DNA of 64,000 nt from assembly GCA_963796675.1 (NCBI GenBank), contig CAWCMS010000008.1, positions 620,001-684,000 of the forward strand, written 5' to 3'. Positions 50,127 through 60,833 of the stretch are shown piece after piece. The DNA is from CAWCDJ01 sp963796675 (GTDB lineage Bacteria > Acidobacteriota > Terriglobia > Bryobacterales > Bryobacteraceae). The notes under the pieces are model-generated. The model saw nothing but the letters and a program-made list of their open reading frames with translations. It was not told where the DNA came from and did not search any database. The position numbers and the translations under genes are program-made. Positions within the stretch are counted from its first letter, which is position 1; every line of letters begins with the position of its first letter.

Positions 50127-51688
50127 TGGCCGCGGTTGCCGAGTGGAATTGCGAGGAATGGCTTCTGGCCTCCGCGGAGACCGAGCTGCTGCGCTTCACG
50201 ACGGCGGGCAGCGTGGACGATGGGAAGTCCACGCTCATCGGCCGCCTGCTCTACGATTCGAAGGGCGTCTACGAAGATCAACTGGCGTCAATCCGAAAGG
50301 CGACGCGCAATCAAACCACCAACGGCCTGGACCTTTCGCTGGTGACCGACGGCCTGCGCGCCGAGCGCGAACAGGGCATCACGATCGATGTCGCCTACCG
50401 CTATTTCTCGACGCCGCGCCGCAAATTCATCATCGCCGACACGCCGGGCCACGAGCAGTACACGCGCAACATGGCGACCGGCGCTTCCACCGCCAATCTG
50501 GCGATCATCCTGGTGGACGCGCGCCAGGGCGTGCTGCCGCAGTCACGGCGCCATGCGCACATCGCCACGCTCCTGGGCATTCCACACCTGGTGGTGGCGA
50601 TCAACAAGATGGACCTGGTCGATTTCAGCGAAGAGGTCTTCGAGCAGATCCGGACCGAATTCGCCGGCCTGGCCGAAGAACTCGGGGCCCGAGACGTGCG
50701 GTTCATTCCGATCAGCGCGCTCGAAGGCGACAACGTGGTGCACCGCAGCTCCCGGACGCCCTGGTACAGCGGGCCGAGCCTGCTCGAGCACCTGGAAACG
50801 GTGCCGATCTCGCACGACCGCAACCTGAAGGATTTTCGCTTCCCGGTGCAGACGGTGATCCGGCCGAACCTGGATTTTCGCGGCTTCGCCGGGCAGATCG
50901 CCTCGGGGACGGTGCGCCGCGGGGACGCGATCCGCGTGCTGCCTTCGGGCCGCATCAGCCGGATCCGTTCGATTGTCATCTGGGAGGGCGAACTCGACGA
51001 GGCTTTCGCGCCGATGTCGGTGACGCTGTGCCTGGAAGACGAGATCGACATCAGCCGCGGCGACATGCTGGTAGCCGCGGGCCAGGAGCCGCACAGCGGC
51101 CGGCGATTCGGGGCCGAGATGGTGTGGATGAACGAGAAGCCGCTCGAGCCGAACCGTCCCTTCCTGCTGAAGCACACCACCCAGGTAGTCAATGCGCGGA
51201 TTCGCGCCGGCGTGCTGGGGCTCAACGAGATCGGCCCGGTGTCGGTGGAGACGCAGCGGCCCTTGTTCTTCGACGCGTACCGCAAGAACCGCGTGACGGG
51301 TGCATTCATCCTGATCGATCCGGTTTCGAACGAGACGATGGGAGCGGGCATGATCACGGCCCAGGAGTTCGACACGGAACGCTCCGGCAGGGTCACGGCG
51401 GAAGAGCGACTCCAGGCCAGCGGACATCGCTCGCTTGTTGTGGCGCTGCCGGCCGGCGATCACGCGACGGCTCATCGCCTGGAGCGCGAACTGTTCGATC
51501 GCGGCTGCCACGTGTTGCTGATCGAAGGCGCCAGCGATTTGCGCCCTGCGATCCGCACGGCGCTCGCCGCGGGGCTGATTGTGCTGGTGACGGAAGACGC
51601 CGCGAAGATCCGCGAGAGTCTGCCGGAAGGCGCCGAGATCCTGGAGGCGGCGGACGCGGATACTGTGTTGCAGGCCGCCCGGAGTTAG
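50126..51688 (+). CDS. cysN: sulfate adenylyltransferase subunit 1 with degenerate APS-kinase-like tail
   Basis: A 520-aa GTPase subunit that drives APS formation by CysD. GTPase motifs are TAGSVDDGKSTLIGRLLYD (G1), the switch segment EQGITIDVAYRYFS, DTPGHEQYTRNM (G3) and NKMDL (G4), followed by two beta-barrel domains. The last 90 residues continue into a segment laid out like CysC (VVALPAGDHAT, LERELFDRG, VLLIEGASDLRPAI), but where APS kinase has the P-loop GLSGSGKS this one reads ALPAGDHA. It is therefore an inactive or repurposed APS-kinase domain. No cysC or cysH follows in the window. Confidence 0.9.
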   Translation: MAAVAEWNCEEWLLASAETELLRFTTAGSVDDGKSTLIGRLLYDSKGVYEDQLASIRKATRNQTTNGLDLSLVTDGLRAEREQGITIDVAYRYFSTPRRKFIIADTPGHEQYTRNMATGASTANLAIILVDARQGVLPQSRRHAHIATLLGIPHLVVAINKMDLVDFSEEVFEQIRTEFAGLAEELGARDVRFIPISALEGDNVVHRSSRTPWYSGPSLLEHLETVPISHDRNLKDFRFPVQTVIRPNLDFRGFAGQIASGTVRRGDAIRVLPSGRISRIRSIVIWEGELDEAFAPMSVTLCLEDEIDISRGDMLVAAGQEPHSGRRFGAEMVWMNEKPLEPNRPFLLKHTTQVVNARIRAGVLGLNEIGPVSVETQRPLFFDAYRKNRVTGAFILIDPVSNETMGAGMITAQEFDTERSGRVTAEERLQASGHRSLVVALPAGDHATAHRLERELFDRGCHVLLIEGASDLRPAIRTALAAGLIVLVTEDAAKIRESLPEGAEILEAADADTVLQAARS

Positions 51689-51714
51689 CGGGGCCTCTAC
51701 CCTCTGCCGGCTTG

Positions 51715-51748
51715 GGCGGGCTCAAGCCCGCCGCCGGCTGAAGCCGGC
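51715..51748. repeat. tandem palindromic (REP-like) element
   Basis: Two adjoining perfect palindromes: GGCGGGCT/AGCCCGCC around CA, and GCCGGCT/AGCCGGC around GA. They lie between the convergent ends of cysN and the minus-strand gene ending at 51760. Short GC-rich palindromes of this form are a common intergenic repeat in acidobacterial genomes; here they may end transcription from both sides. Confidence 0.6.
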
Positions 51749-51759
51749 CCCACAAGCTG

Positions 51760-52779
51760 CTACTGATTCGAGAGCACGTCGTATTGCCGCGCGGGGTCCG
51801 CGTGCATCTCTTTGTACTCCGCCGCGCTGAGCGTGCCCCCGAAGAAATCGATGGCCCGCAGACAGGTCACCCGCTTGAGCGCTTTGACGTGATCGTCTAA
51901 CGCACGATTCGCTTCCACGAGTGGGATCGCGCGGCGAAAGGCGTCGGCCACCTCGGCAGCGCGCCGCCGGTCGGGATTGCGCACCGTCTGGTCCGCGGGA
52001 TTGTCGCCCCAGGTCTCGCGACGCAGCCGGCGTGCCGCCCAACCCGGCAGATATTCCGGATAGCCCACCAGCAGCGCGAGATACACCTTCACTTCACCAT
52101 CGATGCGCTGCGGCCGCCCGGGCATGGCCAGGATCCGGGCTTTCATGGTGTTGGCCTGCTCGGCGCGCGGAAGCGTCATATTGAGCAACGTCTGCAGGTT
52201 CCGTGCATCTGCAGGCGACTGGCCGGCCGAGAGCAGGCCGTTGGTCGCGGCACGCAGAGGCTGCGAATCACCCTCGGGGCCGAGCGCCTCGTAAATCGAA
52301 ACCAGGCCGGGCATCTCCGCGGCAGTGGCACGCTGCACCAGGAAGCTCAGATAGCCCGCGGCGAAGCGCCGGTCGTCGGGCGCGCCCGATCGCGCGATGG
52401 TCCGGGTGATGACAATCGACCGTTTCCGCTGCTCGGGCCCGGATTCGCGGCCGTCGAGAAAGCGGCGCAACCACGTCGCCACTTCGTTCAGGTCGTAGAA
52501 GTCGACCAGCTTTTCCGCTTGCTGGAAGGCGAGAAGCGGCGAGTTCGCATCCAGGCGAGACACCAGGAAATTGGCGACATCGCCGGGTTGCAGGCGGCGC
52601 GGGATGGCCTCCTTGGCGAACTGGTCGGGATGAAAAACAAACTCCTCCAGTTCCGGCAGGCTCGACGGCGGAAGTTGCGAAGACATTGCCGACATCAGTG
52701 GATCTCCCCAGCCTGCGAGAGTCGCAAGCAGCAATAAAACGAGTGAGCCAACATTACCATGGCTCGAGAATCCCCGCAT
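51760..52779 (-). CDS. exported protein of unknown function, candidate immunity protein
   Basis: A 339-aa protein. The start at 52779 overlaps the preceding gene by 26 bp. After a short polar start, VGSLVLLLLATLAGWG is a signal-peptide or anchor segment. The mature part is predicted all-helical, with a HEAT/TPR-like rhythm (for example VATWLRRFLDGRES, RFAAGYLSFLVQ), and has only one cysteine near the C-terminus. No catalytic motif is seen and I do not recognise the family. It is the last gene of the type VI secretion run, directly after a protein with an HExxH motif, which is the usual place for an immunity gene; this role is inferred from position. Confidence 0.7.
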   Translation of the reverse strand: MRGFSSHGNVGSLVLLLLATLAGWGDPLMSAMSSQLPPSSLPELEEFVFHPDQFAKEAIPRRLQPGDVANFLVSRLDANSPLLAFQQAEKLVDFYDLNEVATWLRRFLDGRESGPEQRKRSIVITRTIARSGAPDDRRFAAGYLSFLVQRATAAEMPGLVSIYEALGPEGDSQPLRAATNGLLSAGQSPADARNLQTLLNMTLPRAEQANTMKARILAMPGRPQRIDGEVKVYLALLVGYPEYLPGWAARRLRRETWGDNPADQTVRNPDRRRAAEVADAFRRAIPLVEANRALDDHVKALKRVTCLRAIDFFGGTLSAAEYKEMHADPARQYDVLSNQ

Positions 52780-53940
52780 TGCCGGCCTCCGTGCGCAGGC
52801 GCTTGTTAATGGGAAAGTTCCCGTTGGTGATGTTGTATTGGACGCCGCGGTCCGTCAGGCGCTTGGAGGCACCGACGTCGTTGTTTCCGGTCACCCTTCG
52901 TGCATCAGTTCGGTGACGACGCCTTGAGCGTGTCCCACTTCGGCAGCGACGTGCAGCATCTCATGAGACAGCACCAGGGGATCGTCATCCGTGCCGTCGA
53001 AGGCGGTCTGCCGCACAAAATGGAGAACTTGATCGCCGACACCCCATGGGTGGTCGGATCCGAGTTTACGGCGTGGCCGGACATCATCGCCTCACCCCGA
53101 TCAAAATGGCCCGCGCCATCAGAATATTGATCACCGCGAAGACGTCCACCCGATCATCGCCGGTATCGTAGTTGCGGCACATGATCCGCTGGTGCTGGCT
53201 GCCTACCAGGAAGTTGAAGCCGTCCCAGGATTGTTGCGGGTCGGCAACGGATTTACACTTGCCACGGCCAAGGTCTGCGCCGTATCTGTGCTGACGAGCT
53301 GGTCGATGGTGACAAATTTGCCATCCGTCCGCGTGATGAGGATGTCCGCCGAGCCCTGCGTATCGTTGAACCGCCTCGGATTGGCCGCTGCCACTGCAAC
53401 GTATGGCGCCGAAACGGCCGCCGCGAGCGCATTGGCGGTCTGGATGGGCGTGAAGCCTGTACCGCTCGCATCTACCGGGACGATCGGAACGATCGTCATC
53501 GAAGGCTCACCGGCGCGAGTTCATCCGAAAGCCCATACGGCTGGGATTACCGAGCGAATCAATTCCAGAGGCGCTGGATCCACCGGCATTCGCGCCCGGA
53601 GGGGGATTGCTGGACCCGGCATCCGAAACCGTCACCATGTTCTCTACAGGATCGCGCTCTTCTACTCCGAGAATCTTCGGCCCAATGGAACTTTGCGCCA
53701 ATACCCGGCGGAACCACTTGAGCGCGCGCCGGCGTGCATTGTCCTTGGAAACTACCGGTGCCCCTCCTGGTGTTGTCCGCATAACATGGACAGAACATGC
53801 GAAGGCGCTGGCGGTCGTCGCCGATCGGCAATTCGGCCACTACCTTGCATTTGGGGCTGCGCCGGACAGCGCGGTATCTCGTAACCGGCACGCACCTTCT
53901 GATCGAGGATTTCAACATCCGGCTCACCCTGATCCACCAT
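52754..53940 (-). CDS. T6SS-linked protein with HExxH motif, candidate effector (frameshifted)
   Basis: Reconstructed across several frame changes from the ATG at 53940 (MVDQGEPDVEILDQKVRAGY) to the TAA at 52754, about 395 codons. No signal peptide. Readable parts are KVVAELPIGDDRQRLR, an Ala-rich stretch (TANALAAAVSAPYVAVAAAN), SWDGFNFLVGSQHQRIMC, then SHEMLHVAAEVGHAQGV with an HExxH zinc motif, and a C-terminal end NAGILEPW. The HExxH part is in a frame that stops at 52891 and continues in the next frame to 52754. It lies behind vgrG and a LysM protein, a standard effector position. Peptidase or lysin activity is inferred from the motif only. Confidence 0.55.
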
Positions 53941-53945
53941 GTCGG

Positions 53946-54650
53946 TTACAAGCAGTGACTGCGCGGGCTTGGGCGACCCGGTTGCCCGGGGGGAAAAGTG
54001 CCGGGCGGAATCGGTCCGACAGTGCCGTTCTTATCGGCTTCGTCCACAACCAGCCGCAGATACTTGGATCGATAGGCCACGCCGGAATGAACCTTGGCAC
54101 ACTGCACATCCAGTTTGCGGGCAGCATACGCGGCGCCGGTGAAAAGCTCATGATGATCGACGGTGCCGTCGGCCTTATAGACCGGCTTCAGCGCTTCGAG
54201 CGTCACCTGCACCGTCCCACCGGCCGCGGGGTCTACCACCTGCACCTTGAAGGTGGCAATGTCCACATCGGCCTCGGCATGAAACTCGAAGGCGTCGGGA
54301 AAAGCCGCCTGGCTCTGGTCGGACCGCCCTTGTCCACCTGGAACTTGCTAATCAGCAAGAAGGTGAGGTGGTCGTCGTCCAAGTAAGTGTTTATCCGGCG
54401 AGCCGTGCACGAAGCAGATGCTCACCGGAGGGGCATTCTTCTTCACGAACACGTTGGTAGTGGTGGTGGATTTGCTTTCCTCCCTCGCCTCGATATCGGG
54501 CACGGTGACCGCGTCGCCGGCTCGCAGAGGACGGGTGAGAAAATCTGCTCCGGGGTTGGCGTCCCGCACGGGCTGGCAATTGATAAACCCGTTGTCGATG
54601 GCAATCCCGCAGAGTGTATCGCCGTCGCTAGCGGTGACTACTTTCGGCAC
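53946..54650 (-). CDS. LysM-domain protein downstream of vgrG (frameshifted)
   Basis: The frame from 54650 (GTG) begins VVTASDGDTLCGIAIDNGF, a LysM-like fold (ending GDAVTVPDIE), as found in baseplate or spike-associated proteins of contractile systems. It then continues, after one gained and one lost base near 54350-54310, as DDDHLTFLLISKF and DIATFKVQVVDPAAGG to the TAA at 53946-53948. The true start could instead be the ATG overlapping the vgrG stop at about 54708, if a further base error lies near 54670. LysM can bind peptidoglycan or act as a spike adaptor for the effector encoded next. Confidence 0.6.
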
Positions 54651-54704
54651 TTGAGCACGCTCCTCCTCGCGAGAATTCCACCTGGGCCGTTTCGATCCTG
54701 GGGC

Positions 54705-57087
54705 TCATTTCGGCTCCCATACGGTCTTATCCATGTTCGGGAAGGTCACCTTGCAACTGCCGGGGTCCACGCCATCGATACGGGCGAAGCCCTTGTCATC
54801 GAGCGTTCCCTCGGCAACCGTCTGCCCGTCGGGCAGAGTAACTTTGTAGGACTCGCCGGGGACCGGCTTGTTCTCGGTATCCAGGAGCTTGATTTCGATG
54901 TACGTCTTCGGCTGCTGTTGCTGGTCCTGGTTTTGGGAGCCTGCCGGCAGCGCCGGCAGAACCGCCCGCGGGTGCGGGCGCAGGCGGATGGAACGCCACA
55001 GGCACCACGGTCCCATAGCGCCCCGTCTTCTGTTGTTTCTGCGCCGCCTGAATCTGCGACGACTGGCCGGGGTCAGCCACGTCGGCGTCATTCGCCGCTT
55101 TCGGGTCCGCCGGCGATACGGCGCTTCCGGCATTCCCGCTCATGGCGGGCGAACCGGGGCCGGAGTTGATCCGAGTCATCTGTCCGTCCAGCACGATCAT
55201 GGTGCCCTTCACCGTGACGCCGCTGGGGTCGATGACGACGCAATTGCCGCCGCATTTCAGCGTGATTCCCGTACTGCCCTCGATGACGATGCCCATGCCG
55301 GCATCGAGATAGAGGTTCATGGAAGTCTTCTCCGAATGATTCTGGCTGAAGACTTCGATCACGTCGCCGGTCACTTGCAAGGAGTGCGACCCGGTCACCT
55401 TGATGGCCTGTTTGCCGGTGACAGCAAGGTTATGGTCGTTGCCGATTTTGATCACCTGGTTGTTGTCAATGGTCACCTGGTGATCGTTCTTGATGTGCTC
55501 GTAGTGATCCTGACCGATGACTAAGTGGACGTTCCGGTCGATGTTCTGGAACTTATCCTGTTTGACCCGGATGTCCATATTGAGTTCGCCATGGACGAAA
55601 ATCTGCTCGCTGCCCTTCTTGTCCTCGAGGCGAATCTCGTTGAATCCGCCGCCGCCCTTGGAGCTGTAGGACTTCAGCGTGCTCTTGGTCTGCTCGTCGG
55701 GCAGCGTATAGGGCACAACCTGATCGGCGTTATATACGGATCCCGCAATCGATCGGCCGGTCCGGGTCGCCCTCGAGGAAGGTGACCAGCACCTCCTGGC
55801 CGATGCGCGGAAGCTGAATCCCGCCCCACTGCTTTCCCGCCCAGCTCTGTGCCACTCGGATCCAGCAGGAGCTGTTCTCGTCCTTCGTGCCGTCGCGGTC
55901 CCAGTAGAACTGCACCTTGACGCGGCCGTACTTGATCGACCCAGATCTCCTCGCCCGACTTTCCCACCACCTGGGCGGTCTGCGTCCCCTTCATCACCGG
56001 CTTGGCGCTGATGCGCGGAGGCCGGTAGACCACCGAGCTGGGGATCGCGGCGAACGAATTCGCGTATTCGAACTTCTGCGTGGAGCCGGAACGATAACTG
56101 GTATTCGCGCCTTTGTGTTCGATCCGCGTGAGCACATACTCCTGGTTGCTCTCATCGCGAAAATGTTCCTCGAGCGTGAACTTGTAGCCGGACTCGAACG
56201 CCATGCAACTGCTGAGCCCGCCCGCGGTGTTGATCTCGGCCTCGCGCTCTTCCAGGCGGATGCGGGAGTAGCGGTCGCCATCGTCCTTCGACAGATAGCC
56301 GCCCGGGTAGTCGTAGAATTCTCCGATCTGGTCGCCGGAAAGCGTCGCTGAACAGGTCGGTGTTCGGCTTGGTGAAGTCGTAGTCGGTCAGGGAGGCGGT
56401 ACCGGTCGAGGTGCGGTACTCGTATTGGAGCGACGAGATCACACCCTCGGGCTCGGGTGGAACCGGTAGAAGCGTTGTAGACCACCGTAGAGGTATGCGG
56501 GCAGGTGGTAAACGCGCTCGAAGTCGTCGCCCGAGGACGAGCGTGTGCTTGTCTTCGTCGATTGCTCGAAGTAATAGAAGATGCCTTCGTCTTCCATCAG
56601 CCGCGAGATGAAGTTGAAATCGGTCTCGCGGTACTGCACGCAATATTCGCGGGGGCTGTAAGTGCCTTGTAAGTTGAGCCGGTAGTCGGAATAGCCGCGG
56701 GTCGAGAACACTTTCTCGATGATATCCGGCACCGACTGATTCTGAAAGATCCGGCAGTTCGAAAAGTGACTGAGAAAGGCGAGCCACGGCACCAGTTCCA
56801 GCTCGTAGACCGAGTAGCCGTCCTCGCCGGATTCGAGCAGCCGTGATGCTGTTGATGAGCGTATGGAAATGCCGGTCCTCCCGTCACCGAGGTGGAACGA
56901 CAGCACCGCCGGGGTCATCCAGCAGGCTCTTCATGTCGACATTCGGATCCTCGGAGAGCGCCTTCACCATGAAACGGAAGGGCTGCGAGACGCCCTCATG
57001 GCCGGTAAAACTGTCGACCAAGAGGGCGTCGTCACCGAGGCTGTTCACCTTCAGGCGAAACGGACGATCGGATTGTGTCGCAGGCAC
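54705..57087 (-). CDS. vgrG: type VI secretion spike protein VgrG with C-terminal extension (frameshifted)
   Basis: TssI/VgrG forms the trimeric needle tip. The ATG at 57087 opens MPATQSDRPFRLKVNSLGDD. The gp27-like part follows (YVLTRIEHKGA, and earlier SRLMEDEGIFYYFEQ), then the gp5-like OB part (QFYWDRDGTKDENSSCWIRV, PRIGQEVLVTFLEGDPDRP), then the long beta-prism repeat region (VTGKQAIKVTGSHSLQVTG). Past a Pro-rich linker comes an extra domain of about 70 residues (IEIKLLDTENKPVPGESY), like a transthyretin or carboxypeptidase-regulatory fold, often used to carry cargo. Several frame changes between 55600 and 56900 interrupt it. Confidence 0.88.
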
Positions 57088-57108
57088 GGTATTTCCACTC
57101 AGTCTGGT

Positions 57109-59768
57109 TTATGCGTAAGTGAAGGACCCGTCTTCGGCGATGCCCACCCGGATCGATCGGGCCGTTCTCCTTCTGCGATCCTGCCCAGAATCTGCCTCGA
57201 GATCTCCGGCAGCAGGGTATTGGTCAGGATATTGTCCACGTTGCGGGCGCCGCTCTCCACTTCGGTGCAGCGCTTGGCCACTTCGTCCACCAGCGCGCAT
57301 CGTAGGACAGCGTGATGCTATGCGTCTCCGTCAGACGCCGCTGGATCTTGCCGAGCTTCAGCATGATGATCTTCTTCAGCGCCTCGTCGCGGATCGGGAA
57401 GTACGGAATGATCACCATGCGGCCCAGGAAGGCCGGCTTGAAGATCTTGTCGAGCTCCGGCTTGAGCGCCTTGACCAGGCCCTCGGGCGACGGCGTGGTC
57501 TCGGGATCGGCGTACAGCTTCATCAGCGTGTCGGTGCCGGCGTTCGAAGTCAGGATGATGATGGTGTTCTTGAAGTCGATCTCGCGGCCTTCGCCGTCCT
57601 CCATCTGGCCCTTGTCGAACACCTGGAAGAACAGCTCCAGCACGTCGGGATGCGCTTTCTCGACCTCATCGAGCAGCACCACCGAATAGGGCCGGCGGCG
57701 CACCGCTTCGGTCAGCACGCCGCCCTCGCCGTAGCCCACATATCCCGGAGGCGATCCCTTCAGGGTCGAAACCGTGTGCGCTTCCTGGAACTCCGACATG
57801 TTGATGGTGATCAGGTTCCGCTCGCCGCCATAGAGCAGGTCGGAAAGCGCGAGCGCGGTTTCGGTCTTGCCGACGCCGCTCGGTCCCACCAGCAGGAACA
57901 CGCCGACCGGCTTGCTGGGATCGTCCAGGCTGGCGCGCGACGTGCGAATGCGCTGGCTGATCGCTTCGAGCGCGTGGTTCTGGCCGATCACGCGCCTGCC
58001 GAGGTGCTTCTTCGAGCTTGAGCACGGTCGCGATTTCGTCCTTCAGCATCTTGCCGACCGGAATGCCGGTCCAGCCGGAGATCACTTCGCCGACGATCTG
58101 CGCGTCCACGCAGACGCGCATCAGCGGCTTCTCGCCCTGCAGCGTTTCGAGCTCGGCGTTCAGCGCGTCGAGTTCGCGCGCGCATGGCTTCGGGATCGGT
58201 CGCGGGCTGGGCGGCGGTGCCGTCGTCCGCGGGCTGCGGCACGGTGCCGCTTTCGAGCTGGCCGCGGATTTCGCGAATCCGGCCACCAGGTCGCGCTCCT
58301 TCTCCCAGCGCTCATTCAGCGCTTTGAGGCGGGCTTCGGTCTTGGCTGCGGTCTCGGCGATCGCCTGCCAGGCGCTCGGCGTGGTCGGCGCCGACGGCGG
58401 CTTCGCGCTCCAGCACACGGCTCTGCACGGCGAGATCGTCGAGCGTGCGCTGTGAGTCTTCGATGGGCGGCGGCATCGAGTTCTGGCCCAGGGCCAGGCG
58501 CGCGCAGGCGGTATCGAGCACGCTCACCGCCTTGTCCGGCAAGCTGCCGGTCCGGCAGGTAGCGGTGCGAGAGCTTCACCGCGGCCAGCAGGCCCTCATC
58601 CAGAATGCGCACGTTGTGATGCTTTTCGAGCGCCGGCACGACGCCGCGCAGCATCACGCGCACTCGCTTCGGTCGGGCTCCTCCACCTTCACCAGCTGGA
58701 AGCGGCGCGCCAGCGCCGGGTCTTTCTCGAAGTACTTCTTGTATTCGGACCAGGTGGTGGCGGCGATGGTGCGCAGTTCGCCGCGCGCCAGGGCCGGCTT
58801 CAGCAGGTTGGCGGCGTCGTTCTGTCCGGCCTGCCCGCCGGCGCCGATCATGGTGTGCGCTTCGTCGATGAACAGGATGATCGGCGTGGGCGACGATTTC
58901 ACTTCGTCGATCAGGCCCTTCAGCCGGTTCTCGAATTCGCCCTTGACGCCCGCGCCGGCCTGCAGCAGCGCCAGGTCGAGCGTGCGGAGCGTGACGTTCT
59001 TCAGCACCGGCGGCACGTCGCCCTGCGCGATGCGCAGCGCGAAGCCTTCCACCACGGCGGTCTTGCCGACGCCCGCCTCGCCGACCAGGATCGGGTTGTT
59101 CTGGCGGCGCCGCGTGAGGATGTCGACCACCTGGCGGATTTCGAAATCGCGCCCCAGCACCGGATCGATCTTGCCCTGCTTGGCGTTTTCCGTCAGGTTG
59201 ACGGTGAACTGATCGAGGTTGGGCGTCTTGCCGCCCACCGGACGCGGGCCCTCGGCCGCTCCGGCCGCGGCAGCCGCGGCGGCCAGTTCAGCATTCTCCG
59301 CCGAGCCGGCCACGATGTCATGAAATCCTTGCGCAGGGCATCGGCCTGGATCTTCTGCAACTCTTTGCTGACTTCGCGCGAAAGCCGCGCCAGCTCCTCG
59401 TCGTGGACCAGGGCCAGGATGGTGAAGCCGGTCCGCACTTTGGCCGCGCCGAAATCGATGGAGCCGATGGTCCAAGCCTTCACCATCATGTCGCGAACCG
59501 TCGGGCTGACCGAAGGAGTGCGGGCGTTGCCCGATTTCAGCTTGTCCAGGCTGCGGGTCAGTTCGGCGGCCAGCCGCGACTTGTCGATGCCGAAATGCTT
59601 CGCGATGCATGCAAAGTCGCCGTCGCTCGAATCGAGCAGCTTCATCAGGTAGTGCTCGACTTCGACGTCATAATGTGTGCGAGAGAGAGCCAGTCCCAAT
59701 GCGCCCTCGAGCGCGGCCCTCGCGGAATCGTTCAACTTGCCTATCAGCGATCGATCGTTCAGTCTCAT
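57109..59768 (-). CDS. clpV: type VI secretion AAA+ ATPase ClpV (frameshifted)
   Basis: TssH/ClpV disassembles the contracted sheath for reuse. The Clp N-domain is at the start (LIGKLNDSARAALEGALGLA). First AAA module: LVGEAGVGKTAVVEGFALR and LFIDEAHTMIGAGG. Second: GPSGVGKTETALALSD and LLDEVEKAHPDV. An insertion coiled coil lies between. The end reads LPEISRQILGRIAEG and then a short tail to the stop at 57109. The span of about 886 codons is the family's length. Frame changes occur near 59320, 58660, 58550-58200, 58000, 57290 and 57160; most equal one extra base. It begins 33 bp after tssG. Confidence 0.9.
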
Positions 59769-59804
59769 CAAGCCCCCAGAGAAATACTCAATTCAAGAAG
59801 AAGT

Positions 59805-60833
59805 CTATCCCAAAAGGAAAACTGTATCGGAGGGGGCGCGGTCGAAATTCGCCCCCGATTTGACCCATGTAAACCAGCCGAGGCGCGGCCCTGCGACCCC
59901 GTCCTCACCCAGATTGCAGGGAGGCACTTCGTCGCGGCTGAGAACAAGCTGTACCTCGATTTCGAGCTCCGGACCGCAGAAGAGACGCACCAGGTCGCGC
60001 AAGGGCTCGAACGCCGAACCGCCCGGCAGGAAGCCCAGGTAGTGACCGGCGGTCAGCGGGCCCAGCACCAGCCGCAGCCGCGACTGCTGGTCCCAGATCT
60101 CATCTCCCACCACTACTCCCACGCCCAACTGCTCGGAGTAGGAGTCGCCATCTTCGAAGACGCACTGGTTCGAAGGGTCGAGCGACTGCCACGCGCCCAC
60201 GAACTGCTCCACTTCTGCCGGCACTCCGAAATAATCCTCGAGAATCTGCTGCAGGCTCGCCGCCGATTTCGGCTGCAGGGAGAGCAGGCCGGTATAGTAG
60301 AGCAGCGATTCGTCGCGGATCACCAGGCGGTGCTGCAAGCCGCCGGTTCCGATGCCGATCAGGCACATCAGGTACCGCGAAAGCCGGTCTTCGCCATCCC
60401 GCTCGTAGGCTACCGCCGACCGGTGCTTCTCCCATGCCTGGTAAAACAGGGAGATCATCCGGTGGTTGAAGATGTCGAAGAACGCCGCCATCGTGCGATC
60501 GCGGTTGCGCAGGCGGTCCGCCACCATCTCGGAGTAGCAGTACGGCAGAACGCCCTGGGGTCCGGTGAGCCCCATGAAGTTCACCGTCATGCGAGGCACG
60601 GGCCCGTCCCAATCGATGGAGTCGATCTCGGTGGGAGGAAACGCCAGCGAATTGTGGACCTGGAAGCGGAGCCCTTCGTTTTCCGGCTTGGCAAATCCGC
60701 CGACCGATTCCTTGCCCTCGGCAATGCGCAGCAGAATGCGCACGGCCTGGAAAAAATCGAACAGGCCGGGGCGTTCGCGCAGCGCCACCGCGACTTCGGT
60801 GAGCGGATGAGCTTCGGGAACCGCCGCCGTCAT
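59805..60833 (-). CDS. tssG: type VI secretion baseplate subunit TssG
   Basis: About 342 aa from the ATG at 60833, which overlaps the tssF stop (ATGA). The start (LFDFFQAVRILLRI) and VNFMGLTGPQGVLPYCYSEM are diagnostic of the TssG/VasB (ImpH) family, as is the LAGH-type segment GPLTAGHYLGFLPGG. TssG works with TssF and TssE/K in the wedge of the baseplate. One clean frame. Confidence 0.93.
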   Translation of the reverse strand: MTAAVPEAHPLTEVAVALRERPGLFDFFQAVRILLRIAEGKESVGGFAKPENEGLRFQVHNSLAFPPTEIDSIDWDGPVPRMTVNFMGLTGPQGVLPYCYSEMVADRLRNRDRTMAAFFDIFNHRMISLFYQAWEKHRSAVAYERDGEDRLSRYLMCLIGIGTGGLQHRLVIRDESLLYYTGLLSLQPKSAASLQQILEDYFGVPAEVEQFVGAWQSLDPSNQCVFEDGDSYSEQLGVGVVVGDEIWDQQSRLRLVLGPLTAGHYLGFLPGGSAFEPLRDLVRLFCGPELEIEVQLVLSRDEVPPCNLGEDGVAGPRLGWFTWVKSGANFDRAPSDTVFLLG

